A stretch of DNA of 64,000 nucleotides from positions 1,961 to 65,960 of the forward strand of contig CAMPET010000297.1 in the NCBI GenBank assembly GCA_946803715.1, given 5' to 3'. The notes beneath the pieces were generated by a model. It was not told the origin of the DNA, searched no databases, and was given only the letters and a program-made list of their open reading frames with translations. Positions 1-13,900 of the stretch are shown one piece after another. Position 1 is the stretch's first letter; every line of letters starts with the position of its first letter. The translations under genes and the position numbers were made by a program. The stretch is from Beroe ovata. Taxonomy: Eukaryota; Ctenophora; Nuda; Beroida; Beroidae.

Positions 1-125
1 CAACATCTAGCCTCTGGCACTCTGTTCACCCCTCCAATAAATCCAACATCCAGCCTCTCATGGCACTCTGGATTCCAGACTGCTACATGAGTACATCCAG
101 GAATAATGACGTCAATCGCCCACAG

Positions 126-3100
126 GAAGGGGAAGTGGAAGACTCGGGATGTATCTGGCTTCCTTCACAGGGGGATTTGCGGGGTGGCCCAAGATGCCCA
201 TATTCGCTCCCATGACTTACCCATCCTTGAAAGGACTGACCACCCTGTCTGGTAAACCCACTCTTGAGTTTCATGCCATGTACAGTCCGAATCGTTTGAA
301 CTTTTTGAACTGATTCCTATTTCTCTGTCCAGGAGTGACGTTTGCCAACTTTGACCGGTGTGACGATACTGCTATAATGGACATGAGAGTGCAGGGTGAC
401 GTGTTCTACCCCACTGACATGACGGGAATAACATTTGTCAACACGGACAAGACGTCCAGCTCCTTCTTATCGATGAACAACCCTTCACTGGGCTTTGTGA
501 ACTCTGCTGACTGCGTGGACATGCCTTGTGATGCGAAGAAGAAGATCCTCATCACTGATTTGGATGGGTCTGTCCTTGGCAAGGTAATAGCAATGATGTG
601 ACAGTTTTAATAGCATACAACTGTAACAATTACTGTAACAGCTCTATCAGTAACAAAAATACATTAACAAATGATTTGACGTCTATCACCATGATATTGG
701 CTAGGCTGGTGATAGTCTGACTTCGAGATCAGAGTTCCAATGGGATAGTGAGGATCAGCGGTGGGGTATGGGAGACTACAGACTCCCCAACACCATGACA
801 ACCACATTGGCCGGGGTGAATGTACCCACTTCAACATGGCCCTACAAGGGAATCGACAGAAATGAGGATCAGGTTTATATTCCTTATTACCAGTTCTGGC
901 CATTCTTCAGTTATTCAATGCCCATATCCGATATCTATTGACTACCATATAAAGTATCCTGACGGGGATCCCCGATTCTCAGGCATGTACTTACAAAGAG
1001 GCATTCAACATGTACCATTGCACCGGAGTCACGTACAGAATGCTGGTAATTGAGAGCATGGACGGTGACACGGAAGTGAGACGACTGTCCCCACTGGCCC
1101 TGGTGACAGATGACGGCAGTGTGGACCTCATTAACGGTCCCATGGATCACGGCTGGTGTGGAGGGTAAGTCAGTAAGCCGGGGGAAATGAGGTTCGATCC
1201 ACAACTCTCACCTCAACTTCTTATCTTTATTTTGGCACGAATTCAACTTTCACTCAACAACCACCTCGTTATCTCTCAGGTACACATGTCAAGAACGTAT
1301 ATCCACGTTCTATGCAATGGTCATTGTCGGCAAGACATACAAACTATACCTGACCAGCACTCAGCCTCAGAGCATGAGATACATGCTGATCGATGCAGCC
1401 GCCGGTGAGAAGATAAGACTCGACATTTGGTATGCCAAATCACAGAGATTGGACCTTTACTACCAGGTACGCGGTGTCTCTCATGTAGTCAAACTCTTTG
1501 AGCAGAATTCTGTTATGTCTAAAACGAGGAAAGGTAACCGTAAATGCATGTAAAATCAAAATGATATTCAACAATAACCTCTCTTAATATGCGTAGGGAA
1601 GTTACATGCCACCCACACACGCTACAAAGAAGGGAGATGGCACATATTCTTATGTGACAGACAAACCAGCCGCCGAGTTGTATCCCGAGCTGAGTGACCC
1701 TGCCGGAACCAACTTCTTCGACTCAAAAGCCCATTGGATGTCAATGCTGATAAAGGGACCCAACCCTTTCACCATCAAAACATCGCCTAAGGTGAGCAAA
1801 ATAACTCATTATATGATTTCCAACCTGACATATTCGACTTGATATTACGATAAACTATCATACTGTTGTTTCCAGATTGTTCTATCCCTTACGCTGGAGT
1901 CGGTTGATGGAAGCAACTTCTTCGATGAGGATAAGATTGTAGGCAACCTGGCTGCTCTGCTGGGTGTACCCAAGGAGAAGATTAAGATTGCAAAGATTGT
2001 TGCTGAAGGTAAGGTGTGGAGGATAAAGCTCATGATTAGACTGTTCATATGTAGGATGACTCGATCTGCAGGTATCGGCTACTGTTTTACCGACTTACAA
2101 ATTCCAGCTGCATTGCTGATAACAATCTTCTCAGGGAGGAGGAAACGATCAGGCCAGGAGTTTGAAGTTGAGATCAGCAATCCACCTGTGGAGGATGAAG
2201 CTGGTATGGATGATGCTGCTGTCACGACCATGGCAGAGGAACTGACCAAGGCTTCCGAGAAACTGGTCGATGTAAGAATTCATTGATTTGTCGATGAAAA
2301 AAATGACTGAATATCATCATCTATTGAAAACCTTATCTCTTGCTCGAACGATGAACAAGTGCCCCCTCCCCCAGTCTGTCCAGCAAGGAACAATCAGTGA
2401 CGCTCTGGAAGCAGAGGTGTCAGACGTTGCCGTGGAGATACCGGAAATTCCCCCCGCCGCTCCGGAAAAGCTATCCCAAGAGGAGGCAGAGAGAATCACA
2501 GACATTACCTACGCTGAGAAACAGGCCGATGAGCTGGCGGCAAAGTCAGCCGGCATGGTGGCTGTTGTCATTCCCAGCGCTTACAAACTCATCGACAAGT
2601 CGGATGTGAGTTTCTAATCATCCGACAGCAGTTCTTGACTATAATCACACCTGCTCACACCTGCTTTTTGCTAAACTATGCTTTTGCCACCTTGAATCAT
2701 GAAAAAAGAGCGAACTGACAATAATTTCAGGAGGTTGAAATGCTGTCTAATGTGGCTGTCCGGAGTAAAGTGGTGACAAGTGATGGAGGAGTAGTGCCTC
2801 TCCTCGGGGCTGGAGATGGCACATGGAGAGCGAGGATATCGGTTAAATCGGGACCATCAAACGGCAGAATTCTCGGAACACAGGAGGTATCTACAAAATC
2901 TGTAGAACTAGACTCAATAGTATCTAGAACTGAACTCGAGGTATTCCTAAAACTCGATCAAACATCAAGGTATCACCAAACACCACGCCTCTATCTCAGG
3001 TTCTGTTCACCAACGGTTACGGTAATCTTACCGATGTACGATTGTCGAGGGCAGGGTCCTACAAGATGAGTCTCAAAGTCAGCCACCCCAAAACGGTACC

Positions 3101-5029
3101 TATATAATGACATGATCAAATGTGCGGTGTGCCAAGTATTACCTCTCTGAAACTCATTTCAATCCGATGTCTATTTTTCATTGAATTACAGGTGGAGTAC
3201 GAGATTGATGATCTCGAGATAAAGATAACAGATCAAGCGGACAACAGTCCTCTAAAGAGGGTGATCTTCAAGTTTGATGGGAACTACAAAGAAATGATTG
3301 GGGACGATGTGGATGGTGGGTACGGATATCATACACAGACCTGATCAGTGATCACGTCACATCAACATTCCCATCACATGGATAATGGATATTGAATCTG
3401 AATCATACTGCTCCTTCATCAAAACACCCATGAATCATGGAGCCCCATGACTCCCCAGGTTTCCGACGGTACGTCAAGACCAAGCTAACAACTCGATTCC
3501 CCGACTACTACTTTGACGATATTGATCACTACTCCGGCTCAATAGTGGTTGAGACTACTGTTTCAACTAAGTCTGGAACAAAAGAAGGTAAGGGAAAGGC
3601 GGGATGTGTGCCGAGGTTCGGATTAGAACCATGTCTGATGATGTCCAATTAGAAAGGATGTCGAGAAATAAGGAGAATGCTAAAAAACCTCTACATTCGC
3701 TAACAGATACGGACATAGCTGTATCTAAGATCTCTGAGGATACAAGTGCGGCTGGCATGACACTGGAATACAACGGGAAGACAGCTTCATTCTATTCGTT
3801 CTCTGGAGACTTGGAGAGTGAGTAGAAACAAGATGTTCTGTTGCCTTAGAAACGATCAAAAATCATGCTTGTTGCCATGGCAACATCCGAGCAACATATA
3901 CTCCCCTCTCCAGGTGGTGGAACAAATGTGACAGCAATAGTTGTACCGATTGTCGTGATTCTAGTCCTGTTGGGAACTGCTGTTGGGGGCTGGTACCACT
4001 ACAACACCAACATCAAAAACAACGTTAGTAATTCAACTGAAATGGGATACAACCATATTGTTGTAGACAACCTCAGTCATGATCTCAATTACGGGTTGAT
4101 TTTGCATCATCCACAGGATTCAAAGTCATGTTCATGGCCGTTCAAGAAGCAGAGTGCAAACGAAGAGAAGATAACTGGGAAGAAAACTGAAGATGAGGAT
4201 AAGTTAGTTCACCTCTGAAACTTGATTTACTATCATCAAGACGTTTTCTAATAACGCGTTGCGATGGCAACGTGTTTTACAATAACGAGTTGCTATGGTA
4301 ACCGCACGTTCTCAGGGAGGAGGGTAACGTGTACTCGAACGCGAACGCTGTCGCAGTAACTGTAGAGTGTGAGTCTAATTCTCCTGGTGGGGGGCGACAA
4401 CCCATGGGGACAACAGCTGCTACCGCAGTAGGGCACGTGTCTCAGGGAGATGAATTTGCTTCTTTCGCCAAGGAAAACAGTGCGGACAGGCTTATAACAG
4501 CTACATCTCAATCTAACACGCTATCGCAGCAGCACAAAGGTATACAATGTTGTGAGGGTGAAGCTGTCAGTGTGAGATTGTGGAAAATGTGTTTGAAAGC
4601 CAAAATTTAGTCGCATTCATGATGTGAACAGCAAGATGGGTTGAAATTAGTGTGTCAAAAGCATGGATGTCGAGTTGAAAGGGTGGCTTCATGTTGTGGT
4701 AATATGATGCTATGTTGCTAGCAACCTTTCAAGCAACTTTCAAAATCCTTGCTAACTTACCAGCTATACCTATGATATTATGACTCCAACCACGAAATAT
4801 CATCATGGCAACCATGCATGTTGCTAACTAGCAACCATGACGTATAACCCATGTCTCTACTTCAGAGTGTGAGATGTGTCGGCAGAAGAAGAAGACATGG
4901 CCGTGTCCTATCTGTCACGGACCTAGCTACTGTAGTAAGGAGTGCCTGGACAAACACTGGCCACAACATCACACTTCATGCCGGCCACGGTCGCCAGGCA
5001 ACCATGCCATGATAGAGAGTGACATGTGA
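126..5029 (+). CDS. PKHD1L1-like: Fibrocystin-L-like transmembrane protein, paralogue A (3' part, 5' end outside window)
   Basis: Single-pass surface protein of the fibrocystin/fibrocystin-L family; the N-terminal ectodomain lies upstream of the window. I read 18 exons in continuous frame: 126-251, 333-583, 705-872, 983-1164, 1280-1466, 1597-1791, 1876-2008, 2135-2271, 2375-2605, 2731-2886, 3000-3095, 3192-3315, 3459-3587, 3707-3817, 3914-4023, 4117-4202, 4316-4539, 4866-5029, giving about 936 residues. Almost every exon aligns with the 3' exons of paralogue B (36610-41265), which supports the model. In order it encodes the end of the beta-helix region, a conserved extracellular block (1280-1791), a stalk with an RRKRS site, a SEA-like domain, a membrane helix, and a tail ending in a MYND finger. 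One intron (1467-1596) has no counterpart in B. Family membership rests on co-linearity with B, which has the diagnostic TIG and G8 domains. Confidence 0.85.
2137..2151 (+). other. Proprotein-convertase (furin-type) site in paralogue A
   Basis: The first codons of exon 2135-2271 read R-R-K-R-S, matching the furin consensus R-x-K/R-R. It lies in the extracellular stalk, well N-terminal of the SEA-like domain. Paralogue B has R-K-R-R-S at the same place (38318-38332). Proprotein-convertase processing of vertebrate fibrocystin is established; cleavage here is inferred. Confidence 0.6.
3192..3817 (+). other. SEA-like juxtamembrane domain of paralogue A, with GSIVV motif
   Basis: Exons 3192-3315, 3459-3587 and 3707-3817 encode about 120 residues just outside the membrane helix. 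The motif YSGSIVVETTV (GSIVV codons at 3536-3550) matches the G/S-[VI]-V-V autoproteolysis site of SEA domains. The preceding YYFDDI strand and the following helix-strand segment fit a SEA fold. Paralogue B keeps the motif as YAGSIVVETTV. Assignment is by motif and position only. Confidence 0.6.
3871..3884. promoter_or_regulatory. X-box-like palindrome GTTGCCATGGCAAC
   Basis: A perfect 14-bp palindrome inside an intron of paralogue A, matching the RFX-factor X-box consensus. Further members of the same motif family occur at 4289-4302, 5902-5915, 15255-15268, 36546-36559, 49243-49256 and 52048-52061. Binding is not shown. Confidence 0.4.
3914..4023 (+). other. Transmembrane segment of paralogue A
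   Basis: This exon encodes a hydrophobic run, TAIVVPIVVILVLLGTAVGG, followed by aromatic and polar residues (WYHYNTN). It is the only strongly hydrophobic segment in the sequenced part of the gene and aligns with the helix of paralogue B at 40075-40181. Confidence 0.85.
4866..5029 (+). other. MYND zinc finger ending the cytoplasmic tail of paralogue A
   Basis: The last exon starts with E-C-E-M-C and continues QKKKTWPCPIC, then YCSKEC, W-P-Q-H-H and a final cysteine. The spacing C-x2-C, C-x2-C, YC-x3-C, H-x3-C is that of a MYND finger (a protein-protein interaction zinc domain). About 16 residues follow before the TGA at 5027-5029. The MYND exon of paralogue B (41120-41265) is closely similar and starts in the same phase. 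Confidence 0.85.
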
Positions 5030-7842
5030 CATTTGTTGTCATGGAAACATGTTATTGGTGACGCTATGCTGGTAGAGATATCAAGCAGCTGACTCTATTG
5101 ACAGAACTGCACCCATTCCTATATACTGCTATTTATTAGAAAGACTGGACAGATTTTATTTTAATTTTATGACTTTACTATTACTGTTTGGCTGTTTAAG
5201 CATTTTACCGACGATTCAATATGATCATATTACCATTTTCAGTTTATCTTAGTTTTGATCAGGTTTATACACTGTACATAAGTGACCCAGGTAAAATGAG
5301 GAGTTATACCTCTCCAAAGACTATAAATTTCCCGAAAATTTTTCATTGCCTATCTGTTGTAAATAAAGAGATATTTGTAGTTTTACCTTCAAAGTGACTT
5401 CTTTCTCAATCGTGATTCTCGAATGATTCTTCACCAACCTCTTCCCAGTTCCTGAAAAGATATCTGAATTGACATTTATAGCCAGCAACTATTAGGGTAG
5501 GATTTAGATCTGACGCTAATTCTAAAGTCTTAAAAATCATGTTGGCGTTCTTTTCTTCCTGTCTTGTCACATAACCACGATCAAAAAAGTGAACCGCATT
5601 TCAACGTTAATCACGGGAATCATAACAAATATTTCATGCGTCACATGACAATGTTTTTCTCTCTCATTCATACGACCATTGACCACGTGCGAATGAACAT
5701 GACGCACGCGCATATGATGGAACCTGCGTCACACAAATCCTACGTGCAGATTTGCGTCACAAAATTCGTGGGAGTGATAATTTCTCCCATGTGTGTTGCT
5801 GAAGCTGTGGTCACATGAGCTACGATAAACCAACATATTGTATTTTAACGTAATTAAGATTCTCGGTGGAATAAGCCGCATGTTTTGTTGGTGGTGATAA
5901 GGTTACCATAGCAACCACCGTGTTTCTCGTCGAAATTAAAGTTATCACACCACAATAACAACACCGTGATTCTTATTAAATCTAAGCATTTTCTTTAGAC
6001 TAGTCTTCTGAGAAATCTGAAAGTTTATATTTCGTGATGGTTGTCGTTTCATATTTCCCTCAGCCAGCCCCCGTGTTTTTCTTTATTTATCACAGGTGCC
6101 GCGTTGCTTCTTCAACAAAATTCGGAGATTTTGTATATTTCTGCGTCCCCTGCTGCACAGTTAGCTGCAGAAAATAAGCTTCCAAATTGCACTAACTAAA
6201 GATTAAAGATAACAATCCCTCCTGATAATAATCTGGTAGCGAAGGAAGAATATGACTCCTGCTTCGGCCTAACTTTCCATGAATAACACCAATAGGACTC
6301 TGCGAGGCACATATATTATTTAGGATGCATCTCATGGAGCTGTTATTCCATGCCCCTTGGAGCACTAATCCACCATTTCAAATCATCTTCGGTTGGTCGA
6401 TTTCGTTTGCAAATAACATATTATTTGGCGGGCGACTTGCCAACGGATAAAAAATCAGATACCTTTTTGTCTCAGTACCCCAAGCGGTTTCTTCAGACTA
6501 TAATGGTCGACCAAAATTAGTCGAATTTCCATAATTCAACCCTCTTGCTATGCCCCTAGTTACTAATTCCTGGATATAACACCCAGCAAACAGGGTTTAA
6601 ATCCAGATTAATGCAGGGGTATTTTACAGAGGGAATCATTAGAGGACACACACACGCGTAGAGAAGACCGCGGCTCTTGTGTTATATAAGGGGTCTGTGA
6701 TTGAATTCCTCATTTTCCCTGCCACCAATTCTAAACACACGGCGGTTGTGCTGGCGCGGATTCACTGATCGTGGTACAATCCTTGGCACGGCGATCATTG
6801 GACATAGAATAATTCTAGGAATTGTTCGTCTGATGGTAGGAAGTAGTTTTAAGCTGAACAAATCCTTGAACTCCATCCCATCAGAACGATCTTCCATAAG
6901 AAGATAGAACACGTTGTGTTATAGGACGTTTATCGGGATTGAAAGTTTCCTTAAATCGCAACCCCGTCGTTTCTACCATTTCACCGTTCTTCCCATTCTA
7001 TTGCGCGGTTTTACTTCTCGATTTCTTGCGCTGAAGTACAGCACTGCCCACCACTTTCAGTCCCTCAGAGCATGAAATCACGCCAGTGCAGAACGCAGAT
7101 AACAAGCTTGTGAGATAAGACACAGGTGCACGTCTCATATTTCACAGCACTTCGTCTGGTAGGGACAGGCAAATCGAATATATTCCGTGCACGGGAATAT
7201 TGCAGTCGAGTTGGAATATTGCCAAGCAAGATAACGGCGACCTAGCAACCTGATTTTTTCGACATGTCCATATATGGCCATATAGGTAGCGCTGAGCGAT
7301 GACAAATACGATAAACGTCACGTGACCTATTACGTATAACAACATCACGCTAGATTAAAGGTATCATTATCAAGTCATCACCTGCAAATCCCTCATACCT
7401 CAGATGGGTAACAGGTGGTTCAGTCATATCATGTCTTCGTTTATGTGTGCCTATTATCCCCCTCCCCGTAATTTGATAGGCTCTATCACGCTTACATTTT
7501 ATAAGCGGGACGCCTATTAATCTGTTTGTGAGTAGCTTATACTTATAGTCCAAGTCATTCAGTTTATAGTCATTGTTCTACACATCATTGTTCTTACAGT
7601 AATGCCTATATTATGTCATTGCTCAACTCCCATTGTAGTCAGGAAATCTGATGAAGATCCATCTGGTGCTATTTTGTAACAATTTGGTTTGATTTTTCGT
7701 TGCGACACTGATGTCGAGATAACCATTCTTCTAACTTTTTGAGAATGTTTTTGTTTTTCTTTTCGCCATGAAACACAATTTTGTCCCAACTCACTCGACT
7801 CAATCGTCTGTAGGAAGAGTTCACAATTAGAGAGACCAGCTC
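5030..7842. other. Intergenic region between the paralogues
   Basis: It holds the 3' UTR of A and presumably the promoter of B. I see no exon-like segment flanked by convincing splice sites. It includes an X-box-like element, GTTACCATAGCAAC, at 5902-5915. Short open frames at 5564-5818 and 6682-6912 (both strands) lack recognisable protein character. Confidence 0.6.
5362..5367 (+). terminator. Polyadenylation signal AATAAA of paralogue A
   Basis: A canonical AATAAA about 330 bp after the stop codon of paralogue A, with T-rich sequence downstream. It is the first such hexamer I see after the stop. Confidence 0.5.
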
Positions 7843-7900
7843 ATGAAGTTTGGCACAGGATGTTTCCTGTTCTCTCTCTTACTATCACTGACAGCGGCTG
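7843..7900 (+). other. Signal peptide exon of paralogue B
   Basis: The exon encodes MKFGTGCFLFSLLLSLTAA, a short basic start and a hydrophobic core ending in small residues, then splices at GTAAGT in phase 1. This is a classical secretory signal and fixes the gene start. Confidence 0.85.
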
Positions 7901-10900
7901 GTAAGTGCCACGCCCTCTTTAAACCGGGAACAATGTGGAAACACGGACTCTGAATGCTGGTCTATTGATCACCAATCATAGTTACATCATTCTTGGAGGG
8001 GCATATGATCATTCATGACTAATTCTTGAGCTTTGATGAGGTTCCCATGAACCCCCTGCATAGAGACATCAGCTGAAACCCCCATGAATCCCCCAGAACT
8101 ACAGTGCGAATGGGAGTTCAAAGCAAAGTCGTATCTGCCGGGGTGGGCTAATTACCAGTTGAAAGGACGGGTGTACAAGACACTGGAGGAGGCACAGGCC
8201 GTGTGTCTCACACTCGGAGATGACTGCGGAGGAGTCACTTACCACGTGTCCGGGTAAATATATCACGTGACATATATATCACATGACATATATATCACGT
8301 GATTTCCTCTATCTCTCTTATAAAAATGGGAACAGCGGCGTGTGAGACGAAGAGCTGCTTATTCCAAGATATGCTGCTGATGTTTTCTGAAAATATTTAA
8401 AATCGACCTTCTCGGAAGTAAAACGCTGAGTAGCATAGCTGAACCACACTACTATCTCATAAAACAAAGAGTTTTGTTACTACCTATCTCATAAAACAAT
8501 AAGTTAATTAATGAGCCACGCGGCCCCTCACAGGAAGTACACTCTGAGACGAGGAAAAGACTTTGTGAGTAACAACCCGGAGCAAAGTTGGCGGAAAATC
8601 TGCAGTGAGTTATTCCACCACCTCTTCTTCGTACAGGGTCCATATATACAGCTTTCACTATAATGAACAATGAACATTGAGCAATCATCTATAGAACCTA
8701 ACCACGGCTAACTAAAAATAACACTATTGGAAGTGATTATTGTTTATTTCTGCAATATTCTAAATTCACCCCTCACCCCACTGTCTAGATGATGGAGCAC
8801 CACTGTTCCGAGTTACTGGTATCACACCAAGCAGCGGAAGTCGGGCAGGAGGGGCCAGAATCACCATCAACGGACAAGGTGTGTGATCAAGTGTGTGATT
8901 GTGTGATCAGGCGTGATCTAGTGTGCGATCATGTGCGATTAAGTGTGCGATCATGCGTGATTAAGTAGAGGAATGTGAAAATAATCATGTGGTAATCACA
9001 GATCAAGCGTGGGGAATTTGTCACTGGAAATGACTCAATGACTCATTACATAATTCCGTGTTCAGGGTTCAGCAGGAACAATCTCGACTTTTCCAAGGGG
9101 GCAGAGCAAGCCGCATCCGGTCTGGGTAACGAGGTGGTCTTCTACCATAGGAACGAGATGTATGCCCCGTCCAAGTGTAACGTTATTGCCTACTACACAA
9201 CACCTAGCCGTATTGTCTGCGATATTGTGTAAGTCTACAGTGAGATGATAGAATTTCCTGTAATGGTCTTTCCGTTGATAAAACGATGTTCTGGTAAGAC
9301 GTGATGCAATTGTCATTGGCAAGCTTATGATAACCTCATTACTCTTTCCAGTAAGCCTGAAGTGTACTGGGAAGACGCTATGGAATACAGGTTAAAGATA
9401 TCGGTTGATGGAACTTGGATGGAACCCAAAATGGGGACAATCTACTGCGGAGGCGCGTGCAAATTCTGGGTAAGCACGTGTGTATACACTTGCACGTTCC
9501 TATATTGACAATAATTGACCCTCGGCCCCTCTTCAGTTCACCGATGACGTCACGCCTGTCGTGTCTGGTGTCCCAGAGAGTCATATCAAAGTCGGATCTA
9601 TGATCTCCATGAATGCCAAGATGTGGACAGCTGAGTTCGAGGCATCCTCCGGTGCAGACAGTTCCAATGATTACATTTCCCGAGTCTATCTCAACTCCTT
9701 CACTTGTGATACTACCGACAAGGACGGGATATCGTGAGTAAAAGTTCTTTCTTTGCACCTTGCCCTTTTCTCGAAAAACTGGGGGACTTATGATCACAAT
9801 TTAGGAACAAAAGTCACTACCGAATCTCACACGACATTAATCAGATATGGAACAGAGCTTGATGTGGATGCTGACGGTAACGATAAGGCTACTGGGGAAA
9901 TCAAGTGTAAATCCAGCAAACCCGGGGCCACCAGTTACCGGCCATCTTTCTTCCACTCAAAGTGGGGCAGGTCAGTATACCAATCCTCGTGGGACTGTAG
10001 AAATCGTTATCATGTGTTGTAATAGTGGTGGGTACCAGTTTTATCATGAGATTAACTACCCTCATTATATATTATGGACATTGAACATGAACACTGAACT
10101 TATCAAGACGGCTGCCAACTTCATCTCAATTCTCAGATCAGAGATCAGTAGCACAGCGACCAAAGTGGACAGCCAGATGCAGCTATACGCGATACAGAGC
10201 TACAATGGTTAATAATTAGAGAAGCAATATATAGCCGCTGGAAAATGGTCAACGGAGAACTTTTTTTCCGCAATCAAAAATTTCGAAAATATTGACCCCT
10301 TTCATGTTTTTTCTCTCCTCTACAGAGATCAGTGGGATAACCCCTGCTATGGGGAGTGTCAATGGTGGCACCAAGGTAACCATCTCCAGTGAATACATCA
10401 CCGGTCCTAAAGATGACATCGAGGTCCAAGTTGGAGGTAAGACAAATAATTTTTCACTGAAGAGGAAGTTTGGACTGGATATTATGCACTTAGACTGCAG
10501 CACAATATGAAGTTTTCGATATTCCGACAAGCCCACCTACATTCGCTCACACGACCAACAACTATTAATAACCTCTCGATTTCGACATGTCCCACACCCA
10601 ACCCCCGNACTGAGGTGGTGTGCACGACACCCGCGCAGCGAGACGGCGCACTTTTCCCCGGTAACAGGTGATTATAAGTGCACACCACTGTGCACACTTG
10701 AGCAGATTGGTACCTAGTGCACACTGTACAGCGCACAACACAGTAGATACAGTGCACAACCTAGTGGATAGTGCCCAAAATAAACTGCTACTCAGGCAGA
10801 TCATAGTGCAAAATCTATCCCCGAATTTTTGCGAAGACCTCATCTTGAGAAAACTTATTATCACATAGCACGTCTCATAATCACGTTTTATATCAGGCGA

Positions 10901-13900
10901 GCTACAGTCGAATACTGGGCGAAGAACAGCTCTGACACCGACTTTGTGGCCAAGTCCACAGATCCGGAAAGTGTAAGGACCATGACTCAGGATGATGCTA
11001 ACTTTCTCCTCGAGCTAGACGCAGAGACCACTCATCCAGAGAGTTTGTTCGAGTGAGTAGCATCCTGCGTCCCAATCTATAGATGCACAATGAAAGTGGT
11101 GTCCCACCATCAGTGACTCATCACATGATTGAGAACCATTAAACTGACACACGCACGTACAGGATCAAGGATCTAGACACTGACGAACCCTACTACATCC
11201 GAATGAGATTCTACCTCAACATACAAGAGACAGATCTGTACGGTTTCCACATGATCAGTGATTTCAAGGGAAAACTGTTCGTCAGCACTGACAACAACCC
11301 ACAGAATGCGGTAAGATATTACTCCAGTGTGGAATTGTCAGTGGGTCTCCATACTCCCTAATGTAGCACTTAGTGCTAAATAGCAATGAAGTGCAAACTG
11401 TGTCATTTACAGGTGCTGAAACTGGAAACCAGTGAGAAGAGCACAAAGTGGGATGCCCTTCAGACACCCATTGACAGTCTCCTTGAGGCTGGGAGAGTCT
11501 ACTACGTGGAACTGGTCGGGGTTCTGGAAAACTATCAACAGCGAGTGGGTTTCGGGCTCACCAAGAAAACAACACCCTATCAACCGTATGAGGTGGCAGA
11601 CAGCAGGGTGGACAAACCGACTTGGACATGGGAGCAGGACTACCTCGATGAAGTGCAGGTACATGTGACTCTCTCATTGAGAGCTCTTCATGGAGATCTG
11701 CTGCACAAGCACTCTGCTCAAATTGGATGGGATGTAACTAGCCAGTATTTCATTGAAATACCGAAAAGGAAGTATTGAACAAAATGCAAATGATAATTTC
11801 CATGTCAGGAAATTTCACTTGGGGGACTGGTCAAGAAACCTGCAGTTGGAATCAAACTGAAAGTCGGAGAAAGGAAAACACCGCCACTTTTTGTCACTTC
11901 GACTCCTGACGAAATTGCTGCTGCAATCACAGGTATATAGGAATCTCGGGGACCGGAGTTGATCTCAAAATACCTTTGACCATAATAACCAGCGATCAAC
12001 TCCTGAATTTTGTGTAATCATTTGTTGAGTACTATTTTCTCTTCTCACACAGACACTGCCGTGTACAAGTGCCCCACACTCGATGAGACTGACAACTTCT
12101 GGTACTCGGAGGACTTTGAGAACAGGAATCTTGTCAGTTGGAGGGATTACAGGGAGCCTTACTGTGGACGAGCGTAAGTCAAATATATGGCTCGATGGGA
12201 TTCTGATTCATGAGCTATTTCTAAGCGCGATCAACTCATTTTTAAAGGGTTTGTAATACCTATACCGCGGCATATGTCATATTTTCCCGAAAAAAACTGC
12301 ATATCTAAAGCAACTCACAACACTGCAGGGTACAAATCAACGACCGTGTACTGTACCAGAGCAATGCTAAGAAGGGGGTCTACAACTGGGACCCAACCGG
12401 GGCTTACAAATATGTGAGTGGGAGCACCTGAGTGGGAGTAACTGATAGTGAACTTGGAATGCCGTTTAGTTTGAACAGAGTATATAGAAATCGTTCTTGC
12501 ACAGATACCTAGTTTTACGTCTTAGTTTTTGAATCGTTGATACTAAGCAGCCTATGATCAATGATCCTATCCCTATTCCCTTGTCAGGTGTGCTTTGCAC
12601 TGAAAACCACAAAGGAGCGGGTGAGTTTCTACTATGAGCTGGCATACCAAGACACCAGCTACAATTGGAAATCAAAGGGTCTCTGGATCGACGGAGATGA
12701 AATGGATGAGTGAGTGGAATGTGAGAGAAAAATGATTTGAAAATTCTCAAACTTATCATGATATATCATGATATATCAAACCGATACCCTGCAGGTTGCA
12801 AGACAATGACGGTACATGGAAGTACAACTGCATCAACATGGAGACTAGGATCACTCAGAGGGACTACAGTTTCTGGAAAAACCTTGTTGGAAACCGAAGG
12901 TGAGGTATTTCTAATCAGACACAGGAAACGTATCCGTGACGTCGTAATCTTCACAGTAGCCCCTAATGAGATTATCTCATTACCAATCATCCCCTCTTTC
13001 AGGTTCTCGGTGACTAAAATGTTCATTGGTATCGACATAGACACATTCGGAGAATACAACACAGACTCAATCCGAATCTCCAAGAAGCCTGTCACAGGTA
13101 TATTGATGGAGTTACGCACTTCTAAATAAGTAAATACGTCCCTTAACCAACAAATTTGACGAAAATACGGCGGTAAGCATACCTGGGTGCTGTGTCATTC
13201 AACCTAAACATTGCAATTTCAGAGGATGCCCGAGTGAGTGCATTCTCACTGAGTGGCGATGGAAAAGTGGGCGGTGTCACAGTGACAACATCTCATCTGT
13301 GTGACAATGGAGCGGGTGGAAAAGTTGAATGTGCAGCCGACAATACAGCAGCAGCTGTGGATCTGAAGTAAGTACTGCAGCCGCGGTACAATTGATGAGA
13401 GACGATGACCGAGCCTGTCCTGGACACACATATAATGAGTACTGTGGCCTGTATTCCACCCCACTTTCAGGTGGACGGTTACCATGGATACTCTGGGCTG
13501 TGGATATGACTTCCCTCTGATTGGAGTTGCTGACAAAACAGAGACAGTGGTGACAGCCAATGTAAGTGTGAAGCTCTAAGCAGGACAAAACATAACATGT
13601 GCTTCAAAAAACCAACTCAATGTGATCGATGCTTGCTTCCCTCAACTTACCTCACCCCGGCACAGGTAAAGTCAAGCTATCTAGTGGAGGGGCTGACTGT
13701 GGAGGTTGAGAGAGTTCAAGCCATCACCCCTGAGCTGCAAGGTATGGACACCGTCATACATCATTCCATGACTGAAACCATATGTTACCTTGGTTACTAT
13801 AATATAGGTTACCTAGGTTACTAGTGGTTATTTAGGTTACTATAATATTTGGTCCTAACAGGATACCATGTAACTCATTCTTCAGGAACATTTGACCTCA

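Larger units (their letters stand above)
8789..10667 (+). other. First TIG/IPT-type region of paralogue B
   Basis: Exons 8789-8878, 9066-9228, 9352-9469, 9537-9733, 9845-9970, 10137-10207, 10326-10436 and one ending at 10667. TIG hallmarks are GITPSSGSRAGGARITI in the first exon and GITPAMGSVNGGTKVTI at 10326-10436. The last exon contains the N at 10608 and reads TEVVCTTPA after it, the usual end strand of a TIG domain; its 5' limit is unclear because of the gap. TIG domains are immunoglobulin-like folds common in fibrocystin and plexin ectodomains. Confidence 0.7.

Noticed and set aside
1-125. Possible upstream exon of paralogue A
   Set aside because: The sequence contains two imperfect copies of a CAACATC-AGCCTCT motif and no frame matching exon 36359-36501 of paralogue B; treated as intron.
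6682-6912. Overlapping frames on both strands in the A-B intergenic region
   Set aside because: Both strands are open over the same bases, with no domain, no exon borders and no start context.
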